From positions 5,171-38,255 of the forward strand of contig PLGM01000121.1 in the NCBI GenBank assembly GCA_003139795.1: 33,085 nt of DNA. Reading direction: 5' to 3'. The position numbers were made by a program, and so were the translations under genes. Source of the DNA: Acidobacteriaceae bacterium. GTDB taxonomy: Bacteria > Acidobacteriota > Terriglobia > Terriglobales > Acidobacteriaceae. The notes beneath the pieces are model-generated. The model was given only the letters and a program-made list of their open reading frames with translations, had not been told where the DNA came from and ran no database searches. The stretch's first letter is position 1. Every line of letters starts with the position of its first letter. Positions 23,928 through 33,085 of the stretch are shown piece after piece.

Positions 23928-24203
23928 TTATTGGAACTGGCTATAGATGTTCCAGATCCAGTACGCAATCACGAGCACCGTTGCCACGGCAACGACCCAC
24001 TTGCAGATCAGCAGGATCGGCTCGACCTTGCCGACCTTGGCTGCGATCACTGCCTGGGCCTGCTTCTCATGCTCCAAGGATTCGTCCAGGACAATCTGGT
24101 CCACTTCGTCGCGTTGCAGCCTCGACCGGTACAGATAAACGGCGGCCGCAATCAACACCAGCAATCCCCAGACAATCATCATCACCACAGCAAACTGCGT
24201 CAT
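23928..24203 (-). CDS. Two-TM small membrane protein, unknown function
   Basis: A 91-residue protein with two hydrophobic helices (about 4-25 and 64-84) joined by a charged helical segment (about 27-60, rich in Arg, Glu, Asp and Lys), with a short C-terminal tail NIYSQFQ. Both ends are probably on the same side of the membrane. A strong Shine-Dalgarno GGAGGT lies 7 nt upstream of the ATG at 24203, so it is very likely expressed. I do not recognise the family. It stands alone between the second VWA gene, with which it converges, and the divergent Fe-S carrier gene. Confidence 0.75.
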   Translation of the reverse strand: MTQFAVVMMIVWGLLVLIAAAVYLYRSRLQRDEVDQIVLDESLEHEKQAQAVIAAKVGKVEPILLICKWVVAVATVLVIAYWIWNIYSQFQ

Positions 24204-24548
24204 GGCCTACCTCCAAGAGTTCTTCTGGCCTCGGATACCTGCGAATTCGTCAACCTGCACGCTTCCACAAGCAGGAAACCCCTTCGGTTGACCATAATAG
24301 CCCCGAATGGGTGCGGATGTGGTGACAAAAATCACAGGCATTTCCGCCCCCGGCATAAACCGCCCGCCTCTGCCCCCGAAACCGGATCCGCGCGCGGTCC
24401 AGGCGCGCCGTCAGAGCCTGCCCTTCTGCGACCTTTCCGCCTCCTGTTGCATCCAATGGGATGATCGCGTGAATGGGGCTTGTGTCCCGGCCCGCTCAGC
24501 AGGTACAGTTACGGATAACGGCAAGCATTTCACAGTTTGGGAGAAACC
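24204..24548. other. Divergent intergenic region
   Basis: About 345 bp between the two-TM protein and the Fe-S carrier, which are transcribed away from each other, so it must hold both promoters. I see no clear -35/-10 pair, no recognisable IscR-type palindrome and no RNA gene. Short open frames here have no ribosome sites or domains. Confidence 0.4.
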
Positions 24549-24920
24549 ATGGCCACAGCAACCGCTGCACCCGCACAGGAAACCGAAAAGAAAGCACCCC
24601 TCCACCTGACCCCTCAGGCCATTGCCAAGGTGCGTGAGATCATGGCCACCCAGGATCCTCTTCCGGCAGGGCTGCGCATCGGCGTCGTGGGCGGCGGATG
24701 CTCCGGCTTTCAGTACTCCATGGCCTTCGAGAACCAGAGCGGGATGATGGACAAGGTGTTCAACTTTGAAGACCTGAAGGTCTTTGTCGATGCCACCTCG
24801 CTGATGTACCTGAACGGCTGCACGGTGGACTACGTGGAGACGCTGGAGGCGGCCGGCTTCAAGTTTGAGAATCCTCAGGTGAAGAGCACCTGCGGCTGCG
24901 GTTCCTCCTTCAGCGTGTAA
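24549..24920 (+). CDS. A-type iron-sulfur cluster carrier, IscA/ErpA family
   Basis: A 123-residue protein that receives Fe-S clusters from a scaffold and passes them to target enzymes. The three invariant cysteines are present: C51 in GGGCSGFQY, and C115 and C117 in CGCGSSF at the C-terminus. The A-type fold (LTPQAIAKVREIM, LRIGVVGGG, VFVDATSLMYLNGCTVDYVE) is complete. An N-terminal extension of about 15 Ala/Thr/Glu-rich residues is added to the usual 107. The ATG at 24549 follows GGGAG by 5 nt. No other isc or suf gene is adjacent. ErpA and IscA cannot be told apart from this sequence alone. Confidence 0.93.
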   Translation: MATATAAPAQETEKKAPLHLTPQAIAKVREIMATQDPLPAGLRIGVVGGGCSGFQYSMAFENQSGMMDKVFNFEDLKVFVDATSLMYLNGCTVDYVETLEAAGFKFENPQVKSTCGCGSSFSV

Positions 24921-24953
24921 TTGCCCGCAATTGAATTTGGTTGTCCGCACCAG

Positions 24954-24981
24954 AGGCCCGTCCCTGTTTCGGGACGGGCCT
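24954..24981. terminator. Strong 11-bp hairpin after the Fe-S carrier
   Basis: AGGCCCGTCCC pairs with GGGACGGGCCT around a 6-nt loop, 34 bp past the stop. It is followed on the + strand by ttgctgcg, a weak T-tract. The pseudopilin gene ends about 50 bp away on the opposite strand, so the hairpin may terminate both. Confidence 0.72.
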
Positions 24982-25028
24982 TGCTGCGTCGGTGCGCAAG
25001 CGCGGAAGACGGGTCCGGTCGGCTTTGT

Positions 25029-26075
25029 TTATTGCTGGGGCGTGGGCGTACTGCCTCCAGGATTGGTCCCGCCGCCGATGGTCGAGCCGCCACCGATGGT
25101 TGAACCGCCGCCAATGGGCGAGCCTCCGCCAATGGTCGAACCTCCGCCGATAGGCGTGGTGGTGCTGCTGGCCGGTTGACCGATCGTTCCCGTGTTGCCT
25201 CCCTGCATCATCTGTTCGGCCAGGGGGTCGTAGATGAACTCCCACTCGTTGTAGTGATTCTTCTTTTTGTAGAACAGGATGGACTGCTTGGGGCTGGTGG
25301 GTGAGAAGCCGATGATGCCCCCTCCGCCAAACGTCTGTCCGGTCAGTCCCGTTCCAGTGGTTGAACTGCCGCCCGTGGTCGAGCCGCCGCCCGGCGTCGA
25401 ACCGCCGCCCGGCGTCGAACCGCTGCCTGTCGTCGAACCGCCGCTCGAATCCGTTCCGCCCCCCGCGCTTGAGGCCCCGCCGGACTGGCCGCTGGATGGG
25501 TCGGTGGGGTTGCCCGCTGCGCCTGCCGGTGAATTTGGGTTGCTCCCGGAATCGGTCGAGCCGAAGATCGAGCTGTTTCCGGTTGAAGAGTTGAGGCTGC
25601 CGAGGCTCGAAGTTCCCCCGAGGCTCGAGGCGCCCCCGAGGTTCGAGGCGCCCCCGAGCCCGTTTCCTCCGTTCAGCCCGGCGCCGGGCACGCCCGCTCC
25701 GGCGATGGGTTGGCCGAAGAAGCCCAAGGTCTGGGTCTTTTGCTGCCCGAAGCGGATGATCTTCCACTCGTCTTTGCCAGTGGTGGGGTCGATGTACTTC
25801 TTGCGCAGGAAGCGAATCTGATTCGTATTGATCAGCGCGTCCACGCTGGCCGGATAAGTGCCGAACTTCTTGTAGTAAAGCTTGACGGCGCGGGCGTACT
25901 GCTTGCCGCGATGCATGGTCTCGATCTCGCGGTCGCGCTGCAGTTGTTTCCTGACCCTGGGCGCGGCAACGGCCATGGCGATGATTAAAATCGCCAGCAT
26001 GAAGATGACCGCAACCAGAATGTAACCCTCTTCCGAGGGCTGGGAACGATGGCGGGTTGGGAGCTGCATTCTCAT
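25029..26075 (-). CDS. GspG-like pseudopilin with Gly/Ser/Thr low-complexity tracts
   Basis: A 348-residue protein, last gene of the pilus operon. After a short basic leader, EEGYILVAVIFMLAILIIAMAVAAPR (about 15-40) looks like a type IV prepilin cleavage site and N-terminal helix, though the usual Glu at position +5 is missing. YARAVKLYYKKFGTYPASVDAL (60-81) and RKKYIDPTTGKDEWKI are typical of GspG-type major pseudopilins. Residues about 125-255 are Gly/Ser/Thr-rich (GGGSTP, GSTTG). A short structured segment follows (SILFYKKKNHYNEWEFIYDP), then a second GGGSTI tract to the end. Family pseudopilins are about 140-170 residues, so half of this protein is repeat insertion. It lies 14 bp after the PilP-like gene. 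ATG at 26075; another at 26069. Confidence 0.82.
   Translation of the reverse strand: MRMQLPTRHRSQPSEEGYILVAVIFMLAILIIAMAVAAPRVRKQLQRDREIETMHRGKQYARAVKLYYKKFGTYPASVDALINTNQIRFLRKKYIDPTTGKDEWKIIRFGQQKTQTLGFFGQPIAGAGVPGAGLNGGNGLGGASNLGGASSLGGTSSLGSLNSSTGNSSIFGSTDSGSNPNSPAGAAGNPTDPSSGQSGGASSAGGGTDSSGGSTTGSGSTPGGGSTPGGGSTTGGSSTTGTGLTGQTFGGGGIIGFSPTSPKQSILFYKKKNHYNEWEFIYDPLAEQMMQGGNTGTIGQPASSTTTPIGGGSTIGGGSPIGGGSTIGGGSTIGGGTNPGGSTPTPQQ
25072..25161. repeat. 18-bp tandem repeat, 5 units (C-terminal GGGSTI tract)
   Basis: Units of the form ccgccratggtcgarccg run from 25072 in steps of exactly 18 bp, coding for a 6-residue Gly/Ser/Thr/Ile unit on the minus strand. The last unit is degenerate. Confidence 0.85.
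25351..25440. repeat. 18-bp tandem repeat, 5 units (GGGSTP/GSTTG tract)
   Basis: Units of the form ccgcccggcgtcgaaccg start at 25351, 25369, 25387, 25405 and 25423. Units three and two (25405 and 25387) are identical, which points to recent duplication. Confidence 0.85.
25600..25653. repeat. 18-bp tandem repeat, 3 units (GASxLG tract)
   Basis: Units ccgaggctcgaagttccc, ccgaggctcgaggcgccc and ccgaggttcgaggcgccc at 25600, 25618 and 25636, coding on the minus strand for GTSSLG, GASSLG and GASNLG. The sequence differs from the other two tracts but the period is the same. Confidence 0.82.
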
Positions 26076-26089
26076 CGCGGGACCCGTTT

Positions 26090-26710
26090 TCAGTTGGTCG
26101 TCAGGACCAGTGTCTGGGTGTTGTTGTAGCCCAGGTCGGTTACCTGGACGCTGCCCGCCTGGATGGCCCCCACCTTGTAACGATGATCCACAATCTCGCC
26201 GGTCCTGGCCATGAAGATGTCGTCCCCGTGGATGAAGAAGGCTTTCAGCGTCTTGTCCCTGGCCTGCGTGTAGCCGAAGTACTTCAGATCGATGGCCGGC
26301 GGCTTGGGCGGTCCAGGCGGAGCCGAGAGCGTGTTTACGTTGGGTTGGTTGGGCCGCGCGGGCTCGAGCGGATTGTCGATATGCACCGGCGTGGAATCGG
26401 CGGAGAAGATGTTTCTGCCGGTGCCGGCGTATTCCACCTGCTCGCTCTGGTCCAGCTTGTCGAAGTGCAGCGAGGGGTCGAGGCCGGCATTGGTCAGCTT
26501 TTGAGCATCCTGCGCGCCGGCTGCCGCCGCGGTTCCCGGCGCACGGCTGTTGGCGAGCGCAGCCTGCGCCGGCCTGGGAGCCGGCGCAGGCGTCGGGGAG
26601 CCCCAGAACGAGTTGTAAAGTTCATAGCCGCCGACCACGGCGATCACCACAAACAGCCCGACGACCAGATAGACCTGGCGCTTGTTTTCCGTTCCCAGAG
26701 CAATGGCCAT
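26090..26710 (-). CDS. PilP/GspC-like pilus assembly protein
   Basis: A 206-residue inner-membrane protein with one TM (about 13-32), a Pro/Ala linker (40-70) and a periplasmic part. The segment [13 protein letters not shown] (about 94-106) is the conserved start of the PilP/GspC homology region, and the C-terminal beta-rich part ([31 protein letters not shown]) is like a GspC HR domain. PilP and GspC link the inner-membrane complex to the secretin. It begins 2 bp after PilO and ends 14 bp before the pseudopilin, so it is co-transcribed. It lacks the lipobox of true PilP, which makes GspC-like anchoring more likely. ATG at 26710. Confidence 0.7.
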   Translation of the reverse strand: MAIALGTENKRQVYLVVGLFVVIAVVGGYELYNSFWGSPTPAPAPRPAQAALANSRAPGTAAAAGAQDAQKLTNAGLDPSLHFDKLDQSEQVEYAGTGRNIFSADSTPVHIDNPLEPARPNQPNVNTLSAPPGPPKPPAIDLKYFGYTQARDKTLKAFFIHGDDIFMARTGEIVDHRYKVGAIQAGSVQVTDLGYNNTQTLVLTTN

Positions 26711-26712
26711 GG

Positions 26713-27375
26713 CTAGTCGCCTTCCTTTCCGGAGGTGGAGGGGGCATTTCCAGGGGCGGAGGGCGTGTCAGTCTTGTCCGGCTCCGGCGTAGGCGGCAAG
26801 CCGCTGGCCGCCGCATCGGCCGGCCGCAGCCAGGTGGAGACCCGCAGCCGCAGGTTCACCAGCCCCCCCTGCTGGCCGGCCAATTGCATGGCCCGGACGA
26901 CAAAGAAGGTCTGATCACGCTCCAGGCTGTTCACAAAGCGCATAATATCCGGATAGCTGCCACTGATGCCCGCGTCCAGGGAAACCTCAGTGAGATCGGA
27001 GCCGGGGGCTCCCTGCGTGTATTGCATCCTGGAGAGCCGCACGCCGGACTTCACCTGCAACTCGCCGATGCGGGTGGCGAATGAAGAGTAGTTGGGCGGG
27101 ATGCGCTTGGCATAAAACGTCTGCATCTGCGAGCGCGACTCTTCCACGCGCTTGTCCAGGCCGCGCAGGGGAGCGGTTTCAAGATCCTTGGCCTTCAGCT
27201 CAATCTGTTTGCCGGCCAGCGCGTCGGTGGAACGGCCGTTGGTGGCCGCCCAGTCCAGGCCGAGCCGGACCGCCATTGCGATCACCACCGCCAGCAGCAC
27301 GGCGAACCCGGCAAAGTGCCAAGTGAGCGGGGAGGCCAGACGTTCGCGCCATGCGGAGGACGGGCGGATGTTCAT
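26713..27375 (-). CDS. pilO: PilO-like pilus assembly protein
   Basis: A 220-residue inner-membrane protein with one TM (about 19-38), a coiled-coil-like region (50-95) and a ferredoxin-like periplasmic domain (about 95-185; [38 protein letters not shown] is the typical PilO core). PilO pairs with PilN in the inner-membrane alignment complex. A Pro/Asp/Ser-rich tail ends it. Its start overlaps the PilN stop as ATGA (27372-27375), and its stop is 2 bp before the next gene. Length fits the family. Confidence 0.85.
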   Translation of the reverse strand: MNIRPSSAWRERLASPLTWHFAGFAVLLAVVIAMAVRLGLDWAATNGRSTDALAGKQIELKAKDLETAPLRGLDKRVEESRSQMQTFYAKRIPPNYSSFATRIGELQVKSGVRLSRMQYTQGAPGSDLTEVSLDAGISGSYPDIMRFVNSLERDQTFFVVRAMQLAGQQGGLVNLRLRVSTWLRPADAAASGLPPTPEPDKTDTPSAPGNAPSTSGKEGD

Positions 27376-28208
27376 TGCGGGCCTCCGGAACCTGGATGGG
27401 GAGAAATCTGGGGGTTAGTCTGGGGGCCGGGCATGATCGGCCCCTGGTTCGCAGGCTGCGCCGGGCCGGTATAGGGCGGACGGACGGACCGCTGCGCCGG
27501 AATGGAATTGGGGCTGGGAAGCAGATGGGCTGCATGCGCTGCGTGTGCGGGCGGCCTGCCGGAGTCTTCTGAACTCAAGGATGCCTTCCTGGCGGCTTTG
27601 TGCTCCCCCGGCGTGGCCGGGTTGTACTCGGCCAGCAGATCGAAGTCCACGCGGTTGGAAGCGCTGATCGGCTCCAGCTTCTCGCCGGCGCCTCCCGTGG
27701 ACGCGACGTTTTCACCCACGATGCGTGGCAGGAGAAAGCGCCTGGAGTGCTCCAGGTTGCTCACCAGTTCCACGGCGCGGTCGCGGGGGCCGACGACCCG
27801 CAGCTTCACGGTAATGTGGCCGGTCTTCGGATCGCGGGCCGGCTCGATGGTGGAGACCTGCACCCCGCCGGGCAACACGGTTTCCAGGTCCTCCATGGCC
27901 AGCGTCCAGGAGAAGGCCTTCTCATCGAAGAGGCGGTTGAGCGCCTCCACCCTGGTCAGCAACTGGGCGTTGGCGGGCTGGCGCACCAGGTCCTGGTAGC
28001 CCTGCCGTTCCTGGGTGATGCGGGCGATCTGGCCGTCCAGCGAATGGTCGCGGGCGCGGGCCTCCTCGGCTTTCTGGTGGAGGGCGCGCAGGCCCAGGCC
28101 CAGGCCGATGGCGGCCACGGCCAGCACCGCCATGGCGATGCGCAGGCGCTTGATGGCCGGTCCCAGATCGGCAAACGGGCGGGTAGCGAGATTGAGCGTA
28201 ATGCGCAT
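27372..28208 (-). CDS. pilN: PilN-like pilus assembly protein
   Basis: A 278-residue inner-membrane protein. The N-terminal MRITLNLATRPF corresponds to the short conserved PilN segment that inserts into a groove of PilM. One TM (about 26-44) is followed by a coiled-coil and a periplasmic domain (PGGVQVSTIEPARDPKTGHITVKLRVVG). The last 75 residues are Pro/Gly/Gln-rich and low-complexity, an extension not seen in textbook PilN. The ATG at 28208 was chosen because the motif begins there; the gene starts 4 bp after PilM and overlaps PilO. Confidence 0.86.
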   Translation of the reverse strand: MRITLNLATRPFADLGPAIKRLRIAMAVLAVAAIGLGLGLRALHQKAEEARARDHSLDGQIARITQERQGYQDLVRQPANAQLLTRVEALNRLFDEKAFSWTLAMEDLETVLPGGVQVSTIEPARDPKTGHITVKLRVVGPRDRAVELVSNLEHSRRFLLPRIVGENVASTGGAGEKLEPISASNRVDFDLLAEYNPATPGEHKAARKASLSSEDSGRPPAHAAHAAHLLPSPNSIPAQRSVRPPYTGPAQPANQGPIMPGPQTNPQISPHPGSGGPQ

Positions 28209-28212
28209 GGGT

Positions 28213-29130
28213 TTAGCTTGCCCCCGCCAGTGCGCCGGCCACCCCGGCAATGCTTGCGTCTCCCAGAGACGAGACCGCTCCGGTTTCCGGCCGTGGCGCG
28301 AGATCGACGACAGTCAGATCGGGGTCGCCGAGCCAGCGGGCGAATTCCCCGGCGCCGCCGGCTCCCGCGTAGTGCAACCGTTGCGGCCGGCCCCCCAATT
28401 TGTCCTCAAAGTAAGCGGCGGCCACGGCGATGCCGCGTTGCACCTCATCCAGCCGCGGGGCGGCGTCTTCGGGCAGTTCAAGGGTGCGATAGAGCAGCAG
28501 GTCCTGGCCATTGGTGATGCAGGTGGTCAGCGCCTGGGGGCTCAGGTTGGCGATCAGCGCCGCCTCCATGGAATCGATGACCTCCAAGGCAGCCAGGCTG
28601 GAAGGCAGCACCGCGCCGGGTTCGTACCCCGCGGCGCGCACCGCGCCCTCATATTCGGCCAGCACGGGGCCAGGCAGCACGGCCGCCAGCACCTTGCATT
28701 CGATCTTCTTCTCCACCAGCACCTGGTAGCTCAGCCCGGCATGCTCCACGTCAAACGGAACCATCTTGCGCAGGCGGAAGCGCAGCACGGAGTAGGCCTC
28801 CGCCGCCTTGCCGGGCAGGGAATCGAAGTCCAGCACGAACACCCGGACCACGGTGTCGGGCACCACCAGCGTCACGGCGCGGGTGCGCGGCGAAACCTGC
28901 CCCAGTGTGGAGCGAATCGCGGCCGCCACAGCCTCCGGCGCGCGCAGGTTCGGTTCGCCGATGCCGGGCATCAGCGCGCCCGCGGCGAGCGGCTGGAAGG
29001 CGTACACCGGCGGCTGCCACGGCGCCGGCAGCGCAGCGGCCAGCACCCCCTGGGGCGCAATCTCCACCGCCGCCGGCGGACGTCCGCCAGGCTGGGAACC
29101 GAGTTTGGCCTTGCTCAGGATTGCATTCAA
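28213..29130 (-). CDS. pilM: PilM-like actin-fold pilus assembly protein
   Basis: A 305-residue cytosolic protein of the PilM (FtsA/actin-like) type that binds PilN and helps connect the ATPase with the inner-membrane complex. Family features are weakly conserved: VTLVVPDTVVRVFVLDFDSLPG, LRFRLRKMVPFDVEHAGLSYQVL, VLAAVLPGPVLAEYEGAVRAAGYEPGAV and SLAALEVI. It is shorter than typical PilM (about 350). The start is a TTG at 29130, with GAGGA about 10 nt upstream; no ATG is available nearby in frame. The gene is first in the pilMNO cluster and lies 146 bp after pilB. Confidence 0.75.
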   Translation of the reverse strand: MNAILSKAKLGSQPGGRPPAAVEIAPQGVLAAALPAPWQPPVYAFQPLAAGALMPGIGEPNLRAPEAVAAAIRSTLGQVSPRTRAVTLVVPDTVVRVFVLDFDSLPGKAAEAYSVLRFRLRKMVPFDVEHAGLSYQVLVEKKIECKVLAAVLPGPVLAEYEGAVRAAGYEPGAVLPSSLAALEVIDSMEAALIANLSPQALTTCITNGQDLLLYRTLELPEDAAPRLDEVQRGIAVAAAYFEDKLGGRPQRLHYAGAGGAGEFARWLGDPDLTVVDLAPRPETGAVSSLGDASIAGVAGALAGAS

Positions 29131-29161
29131 TTGCTTGGTTTCCTCAATTTCTTCTGCGAAA

Positions 29162-29274
29162 AGCTTTCAGCTCTCAGCCTTCAGCTCTGCATTCCCCGTT
29201 TCTCACTTCTTCCGTTTCTACCAACAGCCCAAACTCCGCATGAAAAGGCTGATAGCTGATAGCTGAGAGCTTGC
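29162..29274. repeat. Inverted heptanucleotide short tandem repeats
   Basis: Left array 29162-29189: four 7-mers of the form agcyytc. Right array 29247-29274: four 7-mers of the form rgctgat/agctgag. The right array is the rough reverse complement of the left, about 20 of 26 bases, so transcripts could fold into a long stem with a loop of about 57 nt. It fills most of the pilB-pilM spacer. Confidence 0.75.
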
Positions 29275-29276
29275 CT

Positions 29277-30932
<1,656 letters not shown>

Positions 30933-30944
30933 CGCTTGTTACCC

Positions 30945-32141
30945 CTAAATCCCGCCCGCCTGTCCCAGCGAGAAGATGGGCAGGTAAAGCGAGATGAGAA
31001 TGAAGACCACAACCACGCCCATCACGATGAGAATGGCCGGTTCGATCAGCGCCAGCGAGGCGGTCAGCGCGGTGGCCACGTCCTCCTCGAAGAACTCGGC
31101 CACCGAGTTGAGCATCTGCGGCAAGGCGCCGGTCTGTTCGCCCACCGTAATCATCTCCGCGGCCAGGTCGGGAAAGACCCCCGTGTTGGTCAGCGACTCG
31201 GCCAGGCTCTTGCCCTCGCGCACGGTCGAAATCGACGACATCACCGACTTCGACACCCGCCGCGAGCTGATGGAGCGCGCCGCCGTCTCCAGCGACGGCA
31301 CCAGCGGCAATCCGCCGGTAAGCAGAGTGGACAGCGTGCGCGCAAACAGCGCCACCTGGTACTTGAGCCAGATCTTGCCGAAGATGGGCAGCCGCACGCG
31401 GACGCCGTCGATAAAATCCTTGCCCCGCTCGGTAATGGCAAAGCGATAGACCCCGGCGGCCGTTCCCAGCGCGATCAGCCCGATCCAAAGCAGATTGTGG
31501 TTCAGCCATTTGCCGAAGGCCAGCAGGTCCATCGTCATCGCCGGCAGCTTGGAGCCCATTTGGTCATAGAGCACCGCAAACTGCGGCACCACCACCGCGA
31601 ACATGAAGAACATCAGCCCCGAGACCAGCGTCAGCAACACGCTGGGATAGATGAGCGAGGCGATCAGCTTTTTGCGGAAGGAGAGCGAGATGCGCTGGAA
31701 GCTCACGTAGCGTTCCAGCACCTCCTGCAGGTTGCCGGAGCGCTCGCCGGCCAGCAGCGTGGTCGTATACATCACCGGAAAACCGCTCTGCGCCTCGAAG
31801 GCCGACGAAAGCGCCTCGCCGGTCTTCACGCGGGTGGAAACGTCGTCCAACTGGGCGGAAAAGTGGGCATTCTTCTGCCCCTTGGCCAGCATTTGCAGCG
31901 ACCCCAGAATGGGCAGCCCGGCGCGGATCAGCGTAAGGAACTGCTGGTTGAAGATGAGAAACGGCTCCAGCTTGACCTTGCGCCGCGACAGCCCGCCAAA
32001 GCCCGAACGCGCGCGCACCGAAAACACATGGTACCCGGCATGGGCAAAGCGCGCCCGCAACTCATCGGCGGTGGCCGCCGTATGCACCTGTTCCTGCACG
32101 CGTCCACGCTCATCGGCCAACTTGATGACGAACTCTGCCAT
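30945..32141 (-). CDS. pilC: Inner-membrane platform protein, PilC/GspF family
   Basis: A 398-residue polytopic membrane protein that interacts with the assembly ATPase. It holds two GspF domains, each with the signature (LPILGSLQMLAKGQKN and LPLVPSLETAARS; LASLIYPSVLLTLVSGLMFFM; SLALIEPAILIVMGVVVVFILISLYLPIF). TM segments at about 170-195, 220-240 and 370-390. The length and order match PilC and GspF. It is the first gene of the minus-strand block, with the stop 12 bp before pilB, so the two are probably one transcript. ATG at 32141. Confidence 0.95.
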   Translation of the reverse strand: MAEFVIKLADERGRVQEQVHTAATADELRARFAHAGYHVFSVRARSGFGGLSRRKVKLEPFLIFNQQFLTLIRAGLPILGSLQMLAKGQKNAHFSAQLDDVSTRVKTGEALSSAFEAQSGFPVMYTTTLLAGERSGNLQEVLERYVSFQRISLSFRKKLIASLIYPSVLLTLVSGLMFFMFAVVVPQFAVLYDQMGSKLPAMTMDLLAFGKWLNHNLLWIGLIALGTAAGVYRFAITERGKDFIDGVRVRLPIFGKIWLKYQVALFARTLSTLLTGGLPLVPSLETAARSISSRRVSKSVMSSISTVREGKSLAESLTNTGVFPDLAAEMITVGEQTGALPQMLNSVAEFFEEDVATALTASLALIEPAILIVMGVVVVFILISLYLPIFSLGQAGGI

Positions 32142-32435
32142 AGCTCCGGTCGCCGGTCGCGATGATCCGGCCTTTCCAAGGTGTTCTGCTCAGGATTCAG
32201 GGTACCAGCTTGAGCCACCTGTTCTCGTAAAGGACAGACGCGAAAGGAGCAGGGAGCGCTCAAAGGTGGGCGGGCCTGCAGGCTGACGAAAATCTCGGGC
32301 TTCGGTGACCTCCTTTCTGCCTGAGGTCTTCGCTGAATGCAAAAGGTCTCTGACCTAAATCTCTTCAGCATCTCCGCTGAACCTGTATCCTGATTGCGTT
32401 CCATTTTGTGATCGGGGACGAAGGGGACTGGACTG
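32142..32435. other. Divergent intergenic region, pilC / CapA
   Basis: About 290 bp between two genes transcribed away from each other. It must contain the pilC promoter and probably the CapA promoter. I see no consensus -35/-10 pair, sigma-54 box or riboswitch that I can defend. The only Shine-Dalgarno is that of the CapA gene (AAGGGGA at 32421-32427). Confidence 0.4.
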
Positions 32436-33085
32436 GTGCAGGCAATGGATTTTGCGATGCAGGAAAGGCGGTTTAGGTCGGGATTCGGCGCAAGGATCGT
32501 GCCTGGCCTGCGCAAACACTGGCGTCTTGCCGTTGGAAGCGCTTTGATGCTGGCCGTAGCAGCCATCGGCGCGGGCCTGCTGGCAGCTTCTCACAGCAGC
32601 CGCCTGGCAGCGGTCGCCGTTCCTTATCCGCACGAGCTTGCCCAGGTGAGTTTTGCCGTGGCCGGCGACGTGATTCCGCACGAGCCGGTGCGCGCCGCAG
32701 CCGCAGCAGCCGCCGCCGGTGACCCCACCAACTCCGCGGGCTGGGGCGCGCTCTTCAGCGACGTGAGCGACGTCTTTGAGAAGGCCGACTTCGGCTTCGT
32801 CAATATGGAGACCCCGGTCGCCCCCGCCCATTCGCACGGGTCGAAGCCATTCCTGTTCGACGCGCCCGTCGCCCTGCTCGAAGGATTGAAGGCCAGCGGC
32901 ATCAAGATCGTCTCTTTTGCCAACAACCACGTTATGGACCAGGGCTGGGCCGGATTTGCCGAGACCCGCGAGCATCTGCGCGACGAGGGGCTGCTCTTTG
33001 TCGGTTCCGGCGACACGGCCGCGCTTGCCTGGCAGCCGGTCGTCGTCGAGGCCAACGGCATCAAGGTGGGCTGGCTGGGCATGAC
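32436..33085 (+). CDS. CapA-family protein (metallophosphatase fold), 5' part, runs off the edge
   Basis: The frame is open from 32412 to the window end and gives 216 residues from the chosen start. One hydrophobic segment (about 31-50) anchors it in the inner membrane or acts as a signal. The CapA domain begins at VSFAVAGDVIPHE (about 71-83, metal-binding Asp), followed by FGFVNMETPVA and IVSFANNHVMDQGW, the conserved NxE and NNH motifs of the calcineurin-like CapA/PgsA fold. CapA proteins are linked to poly-gamma-glutamate capsule synthesis, but many members occur without capsule genes. The GTG at 32436 was chosen because AAGGGGA lies 8 nt upstream; ATGs at 32445 and 32457 are alternatives. 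The 3' end is outside the window. Confidence 0.88.
   Translation, partial: MQAMDFAMQERRFRSGFGARIVPGLRKHWRLAVGSALMLAVAAIGAGLLAASHSSRLAAVAVPYPHELAQVSFAVAGDVIPHEPVRAAAAAAAAGDPTNSAGWGALFSDVSDVFEKADFGFVNMETPVAPAHSHGSKPFLFDAPVALLEGLKASGIKIVSFANNHVMDQGWAGFAETREHLRDEGLLFVGSGDTAALAWQPVVVEANGIKVGWLGM

Noticed and set aside
25072..25653. CRISPR-like array
   Set aside because: The 18-bp units are directly adjacent without spacers, keep the reading frame and lie inside a coding gene, so they are coding tandem repeats.

Overview
The window is GC-rich, gene-dense bacterial chromosome that most resembles Acidobacteriota (Terriglobia / Acidobacteriaceae-like). This rests on two secreted VWA proteins of the type described as acidobacterial VWFA-related, a CxC-type integrase remnant of the kind common in that group, short interspersed palindromic repeats, and many secreted proteins. 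The assignment is from recognised families only; no database search was possible.

Layout. 1-600: remnant of a site-specific integrase, then pgsA (phosphatidylglycerophosphate synthase) on the + strand. 1379-5284, minus strand: a secreted HEAT-like protein of unknown role, an orphan GvpL/GvpF-family protein, a gene-poor stretch of about 600 bp, and a coiled-coil protein with a C-terminal membrane anchor. 5540-10908: DUF502 membrane protein (+), an orphan HigA-like antitoxin translationally coupled to a flippase-like membrane protein (-), a lytic transglycosylase (-), a Cof-type HAD phosphatase (-), a secreted TraB/Tiki-like protein (+), a zinc-ribbon mini-protein (+) and a REP-like palindromic repeat. 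10909-12063: a PhnB-like VOC protein and a vapBC toxin-antitoxin pair with a two-copy palindromic operator. 12108-16960: an FtsX/LolC-type permease paired with a large exported beta-propeller protein, and the first VWA protein. 16976-20515: an S4 RNA-binding protein, a small secreted unknown, a Thr/Pro repeat protein, a histidine-kinase ATPase-domain remnant and a zinc alcohol dehydrogenase. 20542-24920: a SpoIVB-type (S55) peptidase, the second VWA protein, a two-TM mini-protein and an IscA/ErpA-type Fe-S carrier.

25029-32141, all minus strand, is the most coherent block. Transcribed right to left it encodes PilC/GspF (inner-membrane platform), PilB/GspE (assembly ATPase), PilM, PilN, PilO, a PilP/GspC-like protein and a GspG-like pseudopilin carrying long Gly/Ser/Thr low-complexity tracts. 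Overlaps and gaps of a few bases make PilM-to-pseudopilin one operon. A 146-bp spacer with inverted heptanucleotide repeats separates PilB from PilM. No secretin, prepilin peptidase or PilT lies in the window. Divergent from pilC, a CapA-family protein starts at 32436 and runs off the right edge.

I found no convincing wholly new system. The points most worth a second look are the repeat-bearing pseudopilin, the orphan gas-vesicle-family protein, the toxin-less HigA coupled to a flippase-like protein, the degenerate metal-binding motifs in both VWA proteins, and the repeat elements.
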